NCBI GenBank assembly: GCA_947174235.1
Contig: CAMWID010000018.1
Location: 1-49,567 of the forward strand
Direction of reading: 5' to 3'
Source of the DNA: an uncultured Porphyromonadaceae bacterium
Lineage (GTDB): Bacteria; Bacteroidota; Bacteroidia; Bacteroidales; Muribaculaceae
DNA length: 49,567 bases
This document shows positions 9,036 through 17,037 of this stretch, in pieces. The notes under the pieces are model-generated. The model made no database searches. It saw only the letters and a program-made list of their open reading frames with translations, and was not told the origin of the DNA. Positions within the stretch are counted from its first letter, which is position 1. Each line of letters starts with the position of its first letter. The position numbers were made by a program, and so were the translations under genes.

Positions 9036-9042
9036 ATATAAA

Positions 9043-9048
9043 CCTCCT
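9043..9048 (-). promoter_or_regulatory. Strong Shine-Dalgarno sequence deciding the endonuclease start
   Basis: AGGAGG lies 7 bases before ATG 9035. Such sites are unusual in Bacteroidales and absent from the neighbouring PUL genes, hinting at transfer from a lineage that uses them. Confidence 0.75.
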
Positions 9049-9068
9049 GTCGACATACAAATACAAAA

Positions 9069-9098
9069 GCCCTCTTATCATTTCTGAAAAAAGAGGGC
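9069..9098 (-). terminator. Leader hairpin upstream of the endonuclease
   Basis: GCCCTCTT and AAGAGGGC form an 8-bp stem followed on the minus strand by TTTTGTATTTG. It ends about 20 bases before the AGGAGG site. It could be an attenuator in the endonuclease leader or the terminator of a lost upstream gene. Confidence 0.5.
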
Positions 9099-9395
9099 GT
9101 GGAAGAGAAATGTTGGTACTCAGGCTTAGCACAGCCCACACCAGACAACAAAACTACTGTCCACGCCTTTACTTGAAGCGCAGACATCCATTGTCTTGGC
9201 TGAACTGGTGTTATATTTGAAGTGCTAATTCGAGTACATCAGTCGAGTCAAAGATGTCATAAATTCAATCTCTTTAATACTTGGATGCCAAATTTTATGA
9301 TAAATAATTATACATTCATTTAACTGAGCATGACACTCATTGCGAAATTATACATTTTTTTTATTATAACAAAAAAATAATGACTCGTTTTTCGT
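9099..9395. other. AT-rich gap upstream of the endonuclease
   Basis: About 300 bases with no convincing gene. Short frames show no controller-protein helix-turn-helix. No TAnnTTTG box with a -33 element was found for the endonuclease. Confidence 0.5.
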
Positions 9396-9479
9396 AAAAA
9401 TAAGGCAGATGACACAGAGATGTAAAAACGTCAACCCGTATGGAACGGATTGACGCAAAGTATTTATAGAAACCTTAGA
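9396..9479 (-). terminator. Terminator repeat, copy B, downstream of GH5
   Basis: This is the second copy of the repeat at 5246-5330, with 60 identical bases (9420-9479). The hairpin is at 9429-9455, followed on the minus strand by TTTTT. It lies 22 bases past the GH5 stop codon and is the natural terminator of the PUL left arm. Confidence 0.75.
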
Positions 9480-9501
9480 GTGTGTTTACTTTTAGAAACT
9501 G

Positions 9502-11253
9502 TCAAAAAGGATATGTCCCTTCTTGAGAACCTTCCATTATTGCATTTACAATTTCTTTGGCTTTCACCTCGCCGGTGGTGCGGTTGAATATTTCTCCGGT
9601 ATCCCAAAGGAAGGGGACAAGACCGCGCTCTTTCCCGAATTGAGACACACATTTATTGAAATAAGCGCGGGAGGCGAGATGTCTTGCCTTGAGGTCAGAA
9701 CCTGACAAAGCGGTTGAATGGTCAACGATGGCTCCATATTCTCCGATTATCACCGGTATTCCCTTGTCAACAAACTGTTTTTTCATTTTGTCGAACTGAC
9801 CTATCATGTAATCCTCATCTCCCCATGTTGAGTTGCGGTCCGAACCGTCAACAAAATTATCTTTTCCCCAGAAGAAAGACATTTTTCCCCAGCTTTCATC
9901 TTTTTCCATTCCGCAGAAATTCCAGGGATCATAAAAATGTATTTCAGCCATCATGCGGTCATCCACAATGTCTTCGGGCATCCGGGACATAAGCTTCTCC
10001 GTGAGGTCGATACTCGTGGCGGGACCCTGAACCACAAGCGTGCGTTTGAGATTGTTGCCGCCGGTGGCGCGCACAGCGTCGACAAACGCCTGTTCATATT
10101 CGAGCAGAACACCCATTTCTGATGTGCCGAACTGATCCTGTCTGCTTTGATACGGTTCGTTTGTTCCGGCGAACAACAGTCGTTCGTTATACCCGTTGAG
10201 TTTGTCAGCGATCTGGGTCCATAGAGCTTTCTGTTTAGGGAGGACTTTGTCTTTACTTGCCACGTTGACATTTTCTTCAAGCCATCCGCCGTCCCAATGG
10301 ATATTGACGATCGCGTACATGTCGCGGTCAACAATCCATCCGACAACTTCGCTCACGCGGTCAAGCCACGCCGGGTCGATTGTATGATTTGCCGCGTTGA
10401 CAATATGGCTGTCCCACGCGCAAGGGATACGGATGGCATTAAATCCCGCATCCTTGAGACCTTGTATGTATAGTTCGTTTACTTTAGGATTTCCCCATCC
10501 GGTTTCCCCGCCGGGCACTTCCATCGTGTTGCCGATATTGATTCCGGCAAACATATCTGCGGCTATATTTAGAGCCGTAAGATTCAATGGTTCCTGAGCA
10601 TTGCCTGCCTCTTGCCGAATGTTGACGGTCAGAGGATCCACATCAGAAGAACCGACAGGAGACAGAACGATTGATCCCGAGCGCGACGAGACGGAGGTGT
10701 TGGCTGCGACAGAAAATGTGACCGCACCGTCTTGTAAGGAGCGGGTTTCGTCAATCGTGATCCATGATGCGGTAGCGGTGGCGCTATATTCATGATTATA
10801 TGAAACTTTTATAGACCGTTGTCCTCCCTCTGCGGGGAATGGTTTCTCTGCTTCCGCAACAGATTCGCGGTCAACTTCTATGATCAGGTTTGCGGATTGA
10901 TACAATTTTACCTCCGCTGAATTTTCTCCTGCTTTCAATGAGACAATGGCGGTGCGTTCTTTGTCTTCCGGATTGGCAAGCGCGTTGATTGTAATTTTAT
11001 AGATGCTGTTCTGCGCCTCCTGAATCGCGATATGCTCTACCGTAGCCCAGTCTTCACTGATTGTAATTTCAGGTTTAGACGGTGATTCCACAGTTATAAT
11101 ATCTTTCCCTCCGTCAGCGGGGAAATTTATTTCAGACGTGGTACATTTAAAGTCGATTGAAACCTCTTTCGGCTGGTCATTGTTGTCATTTCCACAAGAA
11201 ACTATGGAGACGGCAGCAAGAATCATTGAGAAATAAATTAAGATTCTATTCAT
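9502..11253 (-). CDS. BACON-GH5 endoglucanase lipoprotein, probable endo-xyloglucanase
   Basis: A surface-anchored endo-acting glycosidase. A lipoprotein signal ends at IVSCGND (Cys20). Two BACON-type beta-sandwich domains follow (about 33-120 and 125-215), each with the typical PADGG/PAEGG and ASWITI-like pattern. The GH5 barrel starts near 225 with FAGINIGNTME, then FNAIRIPCAWDSH, NIHWDGGW, FAGTNEP with acid/base E366, and IIGEYGA with nucleophile E505. The architecture matches PUL endo-xyloglucanases of the GH5_4 type; the subfamily is inferred. It would make the first cuts in the backbone outside the cell. It is the last gene of the minus-strand arm, 115 bases after the Rid-like gene, and is followed by terminator copy B. 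Confidence 0.9.
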   Translation of the reverse strand: MNRILIYFSMILAAVSIVSCGNDNNDQPKEVSIDFKCTTSEINFPADGGKDIITVESPSKPEITISEDWATVEHIAIQEAQNSIYKITINALANPEDKERTAIVSLKAGENSAEVKLYQSANLIIEVDRESVAEAEKPFPAEGGQRSIKVSYNHEYSATATASWITIDETRSLQDGAVTFSVAANTSVSSRSGSIVLSPVGSSDVDPLTVNIRQEAGNAQEPLNLTALNIAADMFAGINIGNTMEVPGGETGWGNPKVNELYIQGLKDAGFNAIRIPCAWDSHIVNAANHTIDPAWLDRVSEVVGWIVDRDMYAIVNIHWDGGWLEENVNVASKDKVLPKQKALWTQIADKLNGYNERLLFAGTNEPYQSRQDQFGTSEMGVLLEYEQAFVDAVRATGGNNLKRTLVVQGPATSIDLTEKLMSRMPEDIVDDRMMAEIHFYDPWNFCGMEKDESWGKMSFFWGKDNFVDGSDRNSTWGDEDYMIGQFDKMKKQFVDKGIPVIIGEYGAIVDHSTALSGSDLKARHLASRAYFNKCVSQFGKERGLVPFLWDTGEIFNRTTGEVKAKEIVNAIMEGSQEGTYPF

Positions 11254-11368
11254 ATTGTTAAAAATTAGGGATGCGTTAAAAATAAACTAATTGTCAGTTT
11301 GCCGGATATTTTCAGTCGCTATGGAAAGAATGAAGAAGTCTTACTTCGGAATATTTTCCGGGAAGACT

Positions 11369-12445
11369 TCAGATCCCTTTCATAGCCATACATTCCATCT
11401 CCACGAGCCATCCGGCACGGCAAACAGGAGCGTGAAGAATCACATACGGAATATCCCGGAATTTCTTTTCAAACATATCTTTCACGACGGCGTAGTCAGC
11501 CGGGTCTCGGAGATATACAATTATTTGTCCCACGTCTTCCCAACTGAAAGAGGCGGCATCAAGAAGAGCGCTGACATTTTCCCACATCCTGAGAGTCTGT
11601 TTACGAATGTCTCCCGGCGCCACTATCTGCCCCTTGTTGTCGATGCTCGCCGTTCCCGATATGAAAAGGTGCCTCCGGTCGTCGTAATCAATACTTGTGG
11701 CTCTTTCAAACGCGACTCCATATTCATATGTCGGATTGAGATGATCCGGGGCGTTCACCTGTCTCATCTTTCCCTCTTTCAGACCGAGTACTGAATATGT
11801 ATCCAACGCCACAGCGGCGGTACGGTCATACTGTCCGCCTCCGATCCCGGTGCTGGCTATAAATCTTGAGTGAGGTGTAAGCCCGAGCGCTCCAAACGCC
11901 TGGTTGCGCCCTTTTACCACCTCGGCATAGTCTACATCAACGTTTTGAACGAATATCCACGTCCTCACACAGCTTTCAAGAAGGCTTCCTCCTCTCTGCG
12001 CAAGAGCCTCGTGAGTGGAAGTCAGCATGAAAAGCATCGCATGGTAGGGATCCATGCCCGGACGCATACATCCTCCTTCGAACACGTGGGTGTGTCCGAA
12101 CGCCTGTACCGTATATCTGCCGTCGGCATCCCCGTCTACAGTCGCATCTTCAATCATCCAGACCCAGAGAGCCGCCTTGGTGAGATTCAATGGAGGCTGT
12201 TCTACAATAGATGTGGCACATTCCTTGTCGTCAGGCAGCAGTGGCTGCTGGTTGACAGAGTCGCTGAGAAACCAGCGACGGAATACAGGACGCATTCCGG
12301 GTCCGAGAGCCGCCTTTGCATTTTCATACTGAGAGGATATTTCCTCTATCTGGCTTTCAAATGTCAGAACGTGGTCGTCAATTGTGATTATGATGTGTGC
12401 TTCGCGTTTACCTCCCGAAGCTTTTAGAACTTTTGTCGTGATCAT
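11369..12445 (-). CDS. Rid-superfamily / chorismatase-like protein (358 aa)
   Basis: A soluble protein without signal peptide, hence probably cytoplasmic. The C-terminal third (about 240-356) has the YjgF/RidA pattern: HLFISGTASID, then AASFSWEDVGQIIVYLRD, and a final HAPVCRAGWLVEME. The middle (about 158-205) has CVRTWIFVQNVDVDYAEV, NQAFGALGLT and ASTGIGGG. These resemble the chorismatase group (FkbO, Hyg5, XanB2), two-lobed enzymes that hydrolyse chorismate. The CRxxWLVEME stretch (342-351) is where that group keeps catalytic residues, as I recall. A plain Rid-type imine deaminase is the alternative. It lies between the third propeller gene and GH5, with gaps of 89 and 115 bases. No role in glycan breakdown is known, so it may serve the module genes. 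Confidence 0.6.
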   Translation of the reverse strand: MITTKVLKASGGKREAHIIITIDDHVLTFESQIEEISSQYENAKAALGPGMRPVFRRWFLSDSVNQQPLLPDDKECATSIVEQPPLNLTKAALWVWMIEDATVDGDADGRYTVQAFGHTHVFEGGCMRPGMDPYHAMLFMLTSTHEALAQRGGSLLESCVRTWIFVQNVDVDYAEVVKGRNQAFGALGLTPHSRFIASTGIGGGQYDRTAAVALDTYSVLGLKEGKMRQVNAPDHLNPTYEYGVAFERATSIDYDDRRHLFISGTASIDNKGQIVAPGDIRKQTLRMWENVSALLDAASFSWEDVGQIIVYLRDPADYAVVKDMFEKKFRDIPYVILHAPVCRAGWLVEMECMAMKGI

Positions 12446-12510
12446 TTCAAACTTGAATTAATCCGGTTATCGATAAATTTGTTATTCACCCGGTCTCGGA
12501 TGTCTGAATG

Positions 12511-12533
12511 CGGTTCAGATTGTTCCTGAACCG
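12511..12533 (-). promoter_or_regulatory. Intra-operon hairpin after propeller gene C
   Basis: CGGTTCAG / CTGAACCG forms an 8-bp stem one base past the stop codon, without a T-run. It is more likely an mRNA stability or processing element than a terminator. Confidence 0.45.
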
Positions 12534-12534
12534 A

Positions 12535-13986
12535 TTAATTTTTCCCTGCCATAGTCGCAGCCACATCGCGTGGACTGAAAGACACCGGGACAGCACCAAG
12601 ATCAGGGACATTGAAAGATTTTAGGTTGTCATCATAAAATGAAGGTGATTTCTGCGGAAGCAAAAATGGTTTTGATACCTTCCCATCAGGAGAAACATGG
12701 GCGAAATACGGTTTCCCATAAAGACCGTCGTCACGCTTGCTGGCAAAAACAAACCATCTTCCTGTAGCTGACCAACAGTGGTATGTGTCGCTCATCGGAC
12801 TGTTGACAATCATAAGACTGTCGATTTCTCCGGTGGTGAGATCCACCATCTGCAGATCCGCCTCACGGTGCCATATCGGGAATGTGCCGAAATCAGATAC
12901 GGTATACAGCAGCCGTCTCCCGTCAGGCGATACCCTCGGGTGGCTTACGCTCCTTTTCCCGGGCAGTCCCTTGACAATCGTGTCGGTGGATTGTCCGAAT
13001 GTACCTTGTCTCGGATCAAAGGCAATACGGCACAGGCTGTAATGGATGCTGTCGATAACAGATGGCCGTATCGGTCCGTCCGCCACGCAATAATAGATGC
13101 TGTTTCCGTCTGCCGAGAAAGTCGGGAAAGTCTCCAGTCTGGAGGAATCAGCAAGAAGAGGAGAACGCAACACTGCATCGCGTTGCAAATCATAGACGAA
13201 AATATCCGATTTGGTGTCGAATACTTCCAGCCGTTTGTCAGGACGAGAATGAAATGCCGGGATGATGGCGTTAGTGGAGAATACCAGGAACTGTCCGGAA
13301 GGATCGAATTGTGCGTATACCGGACCCGACACCATGTCAGGAGTTTTGAAATCCAGAAGTCGCAGGTTGCCGTGGTCATTCAGTACCATTCCGCCTCCTT
13401 CTCCACGAACATATAAAAAAGAGAGATCACCGTCTCCCGGAGCGTGGGTGTGACAATTCATGCATCGGTTGCCTACCGCGTTGTAGTCGCATAGGATACG
13501 TTCAGAAAAGTCACTGATATTTCTTTCCACTATCCGGAGCCGGGAGAAAACTTCATAGTCCGGTTCGATCAGCCTGTACGTGAGGTAGGGGTCGATCATG
13601 TCGCCGGATACGGCAATATCAAAGGACTTATACTTCGTCCAATCGTCTCCGTGAAGGACGGTGACAGAGACGGTTATGTTTTTCCCTTGTGCTTTGTCTA
13701 AAAGATTTTTCCATTCCGTGAGGTCAAAAATAGCTTCATTTCCCTTCTTGTGAGACTTTATCTCAAATCCTTCTGTCGCCGCCGTCACATAAACAGCCTC
13801 ACAGCTGTCGCGGAGAAGAAAATTGAGAGGTGCGATATTGCATGGCACTGTCACTCCGATATAATCCGGATATATATCGGGAAAGGCATCGGTTTCACTG
13901 ACATCTTCCGGACCGGGTACACACGCTTCCAGAAGTGTCAGCAATATGATTAAAGGTAAATATTTGAAATACATATTTGTGTTCAT
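12535..13986 (-). CDS. Beta-propeller lipoprotein with CxxCH motif, module C
   Basis: One of three paralogues, exported and lipid-anchored (LLEACVPG, Cys22). The N-terminal domain carries the family signature FPDIYPDYIGVTVPCNIAPL (about 35-54). A single CxxCH heme-type motif follows (CMNCH, C175/C178/H179), then a VRG-GGG-M stretch with a Met that could be a heme ligand. The C-terminal half (about 210-460) is a TolB/PD40-like propeller with repeats such as FDPSGQFLVFSTN, FSADGNSIYYC and VSPDGRRLLY. The start at 13986 is chosen because its ATG overlaps the TGA of the membrane gene (ATGA), implying coupling; ATG 13974 is the alternative. The family is often annotated as a TolB-like or cytochrome-like protein. 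Its ligand is unknown. Confidence 0.75.
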   Translation of the reverse strand: MNTNMYFKYLPLIILLTLLEACVPGPEDVSETDAFPDIYPDYIGVTVPCNIAPLNFLLRDSCEAVYVTAATEGFEIKSHKKGNEAIFDLTEWKNLLDKAQGKNITVSVTVLHGDDWTKYKSFDIAVSGDMIDPYLTYRLIEPDYEVFSRLRIVERNISDFSERILCDYNAVGNRCMNCHTHAPGDGDLSFLYVRGEGGGMVLNDHGNLRLLDFKTPDMVSGPVYAQFDPSGQFLVFSTNAIIPAFHSRPDKRLEVFDTKSDIFVYDLQRDAVLRSPLLADSSRLETFPTFSADGNSIYYCVADGPIRPSVIDSIHYSLCRIAFDPRQGTFGQSTDTIVKGLPGKRSVSHPRVSPDGRRLLYTVSDFGTFPIWHREADLQMVDLTTGEIDSLMIVNSPMSDTYHCWSATGRWFVFASKRDDGLYGKPYFAHVSPDGKVSKPFLLPQKSPSFYDDNLKSFNVPDLGAVPVSFSPRDVAATMAGKN

Positions 13987-15560
13987 TGTTTGTCGAAATA
14001 ATACCAATAGGTGTCTTTGAACGCGGGATCGCCTCGGCGGTTGCTGTATCTATTGAACGCATCCACCGTCGGACCGGGAATGATATACCTGTCCCATTCC
14101 GATTCCGGTACGTCAGTCCCGGCGAGATAGATCATCAATGCTTCCTGATATAGCTTTTTGTATCTTGGAGAACCCTTCTGTATGCAATACGTGTCATAAT
14201 CCATCTTGAAAGTGTCCATATCTTTCAACAGTAGATCAGTGCAAAGCAGATAATCGAGAGCGATAAGGTTTTTGTGATTGGATTCAAGGAGTTCCAGCAG
14301 AATATTCCGGCAGTTGTCACCAAGGCGTATATTGTCTTTATTGTTTGAGAGCGTGCGCCGGCGCGATATGTCCGCTTCAACGTCCGGAGGCATTTGTCCC
14401 GGGGTGTGTTTTTTGCTCCAGGCGGAGTAGGCGTGTGTCCGGTCAAGAATCCGAAGGTATTTCAAGGCTGCGAGAGTGTCGCCGCTGACAAGGTTTATTT
14501 CGGCAAGACGACAAATCATGCGCACATTGCGGTTGCGGGGAGAGAACACGTTTCTCATCATAGCCGCTCGTTCGGCATATGTCATGTCGCCGAGTTCGAA
14601 ATAAAGGTCGTTCATCATATTGATGACCGGAAGGGGAGAGGTTTCTCCGATTGTTGTCAGTGTGCCGAGACTTTTTATCTTATACTTCAGCAGATTGTCT
14701 GGAAGAGAATCTTGTAATGCGCTCGACAGGTAATAATAAAATGCGGATATCTCGTTTGGAGATTCTGCGTCGAGAGCAAGTTGTCTGGTCAGGTCATAGT
14801 CTTTGTCATGAAATGCATCTGCGATGGCAAGACGTTCCTCGTACTCATAGTTCGGCAATGCCGGCTTCGCGATTCCGGGATAAAAAAGGGCTTTCGAGTA
14901 CGGCAAAGCATAATATCCGGATAGAAAGGCGGGAGTGCCGGCAGCGAGAATTACTGCACACAATGCAGAGAACCAATGCCGGTCGCTCATGTATTTCCGG
15001 AGAATCCGTTTTATTGTAAATGCTGTTATCAGGAATGCTGAGATCAAAGCTCCGAATCCGAAAGCCCAATATGCCGCGACCACAAAAACAGGAGTTAAAT
15101 CAAGTCTGCGACATTTACCAAAAGATACCCTGTGTTGAAGCAACCCTAAAGCCAATCCTCCAGCCACGCAGAAATAAAACGGCAGGGTGGTGGCGGCATC
15201 CATGGAGCAGGCGATCAGCAATATCGCGAAGAGGACAGTCAATATGTATGAGGATATACCGGGTAGGATACGGCGGACACCTATGGCGAAGCATACCGTA
15301 CAAAAGGCGATCGCGAGAGTAAGGATTACCGCTCCCGCCACCGGATTGTGGTAATATTGGGTCAGCCAGTCTCCGGCAAGACATCCGAGCCATGCCGGTT
15401 TGTCGAAATAGGTCGCCACCCAGTGTGGAGTGTTAAGAAAAATCTGATTCTGCTCTTGCCATAAAAGATGAGAAGGATAAGCTGTAGCGTAGAATGCCGC
15501 GAGGATTACACAGCCTGCCAGACAAATTCCAGATATTATTATATCTTTGGGTTTAAGCAT
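13983..15560 (-). CDS. DUF6057-like polytopic membrane protein, module C
   Basis: The 525-residue inner-membrane protein has about seven to eight hydrophobic segments in its first 230 residues, then about 290 soluble residues that look helical and TPR-like. The N-terminal loop has WQEQNQIF, the counterpart of the E-x-x-QLF motif in the other two copies. It is the most divergent of the three paralogues: the GMTGQL motif of the soluble part is replaced by ALQDSL, and YWLAGP by YWAFGF. It follows propeller B by 6 bases and overlaps propeller C by 4. The match to DUF6057 is from memory of the family layout; biochemical function is unknown. Confidence 0.65.
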   Translation of the reverse strand: MLKPKDIIISGICLAGCVILAAFYATAYPSHLLWQEQNQIFLNTPHWVATYFDKPAWLGCLAGDWLTQYYHNPVAGAVILTLAIAFCTVCFAIGVRRILPGISSYILTVLFAILLIACSMDAATTLPFYFCVAGGLALGLLQHRVSFGKCRRLDLTPVFVVAAYWAFGFGALISAFLITAFTIKRILRKYMSDRHWFSALCAVILAAGTPAFLSGYYALPYSKALFYPGIAKPALPNYEYEERLAIADAFHDKDYDLTRQLALDAESPNEISAFYYYLSSALQDSLPDNLLKYKIKSLGTLTTIGETSPLPVINMMNDLYFELGDMTYAERAAMMRNVFSPRNRNVRMICRLAEINLVSGDTLAALKYLRILDRTHAYSAWSKKHTPGQMPPDVEADISRRRTLSNNKDNIRLGDNCRNILLELLESNHKNLIALDYLLCTDLLLKDMDTFKMDYDTYCIQKGSPRYKKLYQEALMIYLAGTDVPESEWDRYIIPGPTVDAFNRYSNRRGDPAFKDTYWYYFDKQ

Positions 15561-15566
15561 ATTTTG

Positions 15567-17033
15567 TTATTTTTTTACCGAAACATCGAGTGTCTTGCCG
15601 GATTTTACCATAGAGCGGACTTCCGGCATGTCAAGATCGATTTTTTCAGTGATGAAATCCGGAGCATTGAAAGAATGTAAAGCCTCGTCATAATATAGGC
15701 GTGGATTTTTTTGAGGGAGCAGGAACGGTTTTGTTGCTTTTCCGTCAGGTCCGATACACGAGAAATAAAGATTCCCATACATGCCGTCGAGACGTTTGCT
15801 GTTGAAAAGAAACCATCCTCCTCCTGTGCTCCAGTTGTGATAAGCGTCGCTGCAGTCGCTGTTTACCTCGGCAATATTCCGTGATTCACCAGTCGACAGA
15901 TCCATGATCCATAGGTCGGCGTCGGAGTGATGTATGGGGGATGTGCCGTAATCAGTGATGTTATACATCAGATACTTGCCGTCGTATGAGGGTCTCGGCA
16001 GGCTGGCGCTTTTCCCGAGATCCCCTGCGCAAACAAGAGTGTCGATCCGGGAGCCGAATGTCTCGGATTTTACGTCAAAATCAATGCTGCATAGACTGTA
16101 TTTCAACCTGTCGTATCCTCCGGGCATAGTCACGGAATCCGCCAGACAGAAATAAATTTTCTTTCCGTCGGGAGAGAAAGCGGGAGTTGTCTCGCAGCGT
16201 GGCGTCGCTACAACAGGCGAAGTTATGATCCGGTTTGTTTCCGTGTCAAGTACAATTATGTCAGAGACCACGTCCCATGGTTCGATGTTATGCTCTTTGT
16301 CGAGATAGAAATTCTGGACAATCTTGTTTACGGAGAAAGCGATATACCTGCCGTCCGGATGCCAGTACCCATATGTCGCGTTTCCTGCGGTCTCCGGTGC
16401 CTTGGTGTTCAGGTATACGAGATTCTTGCCGTTGTTGAGGATAGTTCCACCGTTTTTGCCCCTGACGTGTATGGAGAATTGATCATTTCTTCCCCTGTTC
16501 GAGTAATGGCAGTTAAGGCATTTCCCTTCGACGGCTGTCTCTTCAAGAACGGGAATCTCCTCGAAAGAAGAGATGTCGCGCTGATATATTCCTGTCTTGC
16601 TGAATGTCTGGTATCCAGGGGCTATCTTGCGGTAGACCACGCCGTAATCGTCAAGAGGAATATCGCTTACATGTATGACAAACGGCGCATAGCGTGACCA
16701 TTTTCCGTCGCGGTCCTTGACACTTACATCAAAAGAAAGATCAGCGCCGATATTTTGAGTCGTGAGATCATGCCATTTTTTCTCATCGAAATCAGCATAT
16801 CTTCCCGAAGTTTCCAGTTCGCCACCTTTCTCTCCGGTGACTTTCACATAAATATGTTCCGCGTTATCGTTTATGATATTAAAATTCATCGGGGCTATGC
16901 GGGAAGGAATGGTCACATCTGCATAATCAGGAAAAATATCCGGTTTTTCTGTAGATGGAGACATCTGAGGCGGTTTCCCGTGGCTGCAAGCCGCAAGGAT
17001 AGCACAGATGAAAATGTAGATATATGGTTTCAT
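15567..17033 (-). CDS. Beta-propeller lipoprotein with CxxCH motif, module B
   Basis: Paralogue of the proteins at 12535-13986 and 18831-20306. The start at 17033 (MKPYIYIFICAILAACSHG) gives a clean lipobox at Cys16 and a 4-base gap from the membrane gene; ATGs at 17045, 17063 and 17117 would overlap that gene. The signature KPDIFPDYADVTIPSRIAPM spans about 30-49. CLNCH is at C172/C175/H176. The Met found after the VRG box in copies A and C is absent here (GGTILNNG). Propeller blades include WHPDGRYIAFSVN, FSPDGKKIYFC and PSYDGKYLMYN. The conserved end PFLLPQKNPRLYYDEALHSF is shared by all three copies. Confidence 0.75.
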   Translation of the reverse strand: MKPYIYIFICAILAACSHGKPPQMSPSTEKPDIFPDYADVTIPSRIAPMNFNIINDNAEHIYVKVTGEKGGELETSGRYADFDEKKWHDLTTQNIGADLSFDVSVKDRDGKWSRYAPFVIHVSDIPLDDYGVVYRKIAPGYQTFSKTGIYQRDISSFEEIPVLEETAVEGKCLNCHYSNRGRNDQFSIHVRGKNGGTILNNGKNLVYLNTKAPETAGNATYGYWHPDGRYIAFSVNKIVQNFYLDKEHNIEPWDVVSDIIVLDTETNRIITSPVVATPRCETTPAFSPDGKKIYFCLADSVTMPGGYDRLKYSLCSIDFDVKSETFGSRIDTLVCAGDLGKSASLPRPSYDGKYLMYNITDYGTSPIHHSDADLWIMDLSTGESRNIAEVNSDCSDAYHNWSTGGGWFLFNSKRLDGMYGNLYFSCIGPDGKATKPFLLPQKNPRLYYDEALHSFNAPDFITEKIDLDMPEVRSMVKSGKTLDVSVKK

Positions 17034-17037
17034 AAAA

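Larger units (their letters stand above)
5246..9479. mobile_element. Restriction-modification islet bounded by duplicated terminators
   Basis: The interval holds two cytosine methyltransferases and one endonuclease, all minus strand, with direct repeats at both ends (5246-5330 and 9396-9479). The DNA is more AT-rich by eye than the PUL on either side, and the endonuclease has a strong Shine-Dalgarno sequence that neighbouring genes lack. The outer flanks are a GH95 gene and a GH5 gene, both PUL-type and in one orientation. This suggests insertion into a former GH5-terminator-GH95 arrangement. No integrase or transposase lies inside. Confidence 0.6.

Noticed and set aside
8972-9187. 71-codon frame that might be a controller protein for the R-M system
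   Set aside because: Overlaps the endonuclease start and has no helix-turn-helix pattern.
5246-9479. Direct repeats as true attachment sites of an integrative element
   Set aside because: No integrase inside and the repeats are intergenic terminators, so a homologous-recombination origin is at least as likely; kept only as an islet.
12511-12533. Hairpin after propeller C as an operon terminator
   Set aside because: No T-run on the minus strand, and no new promoter is visible before the Rid-like and GH5 genes.
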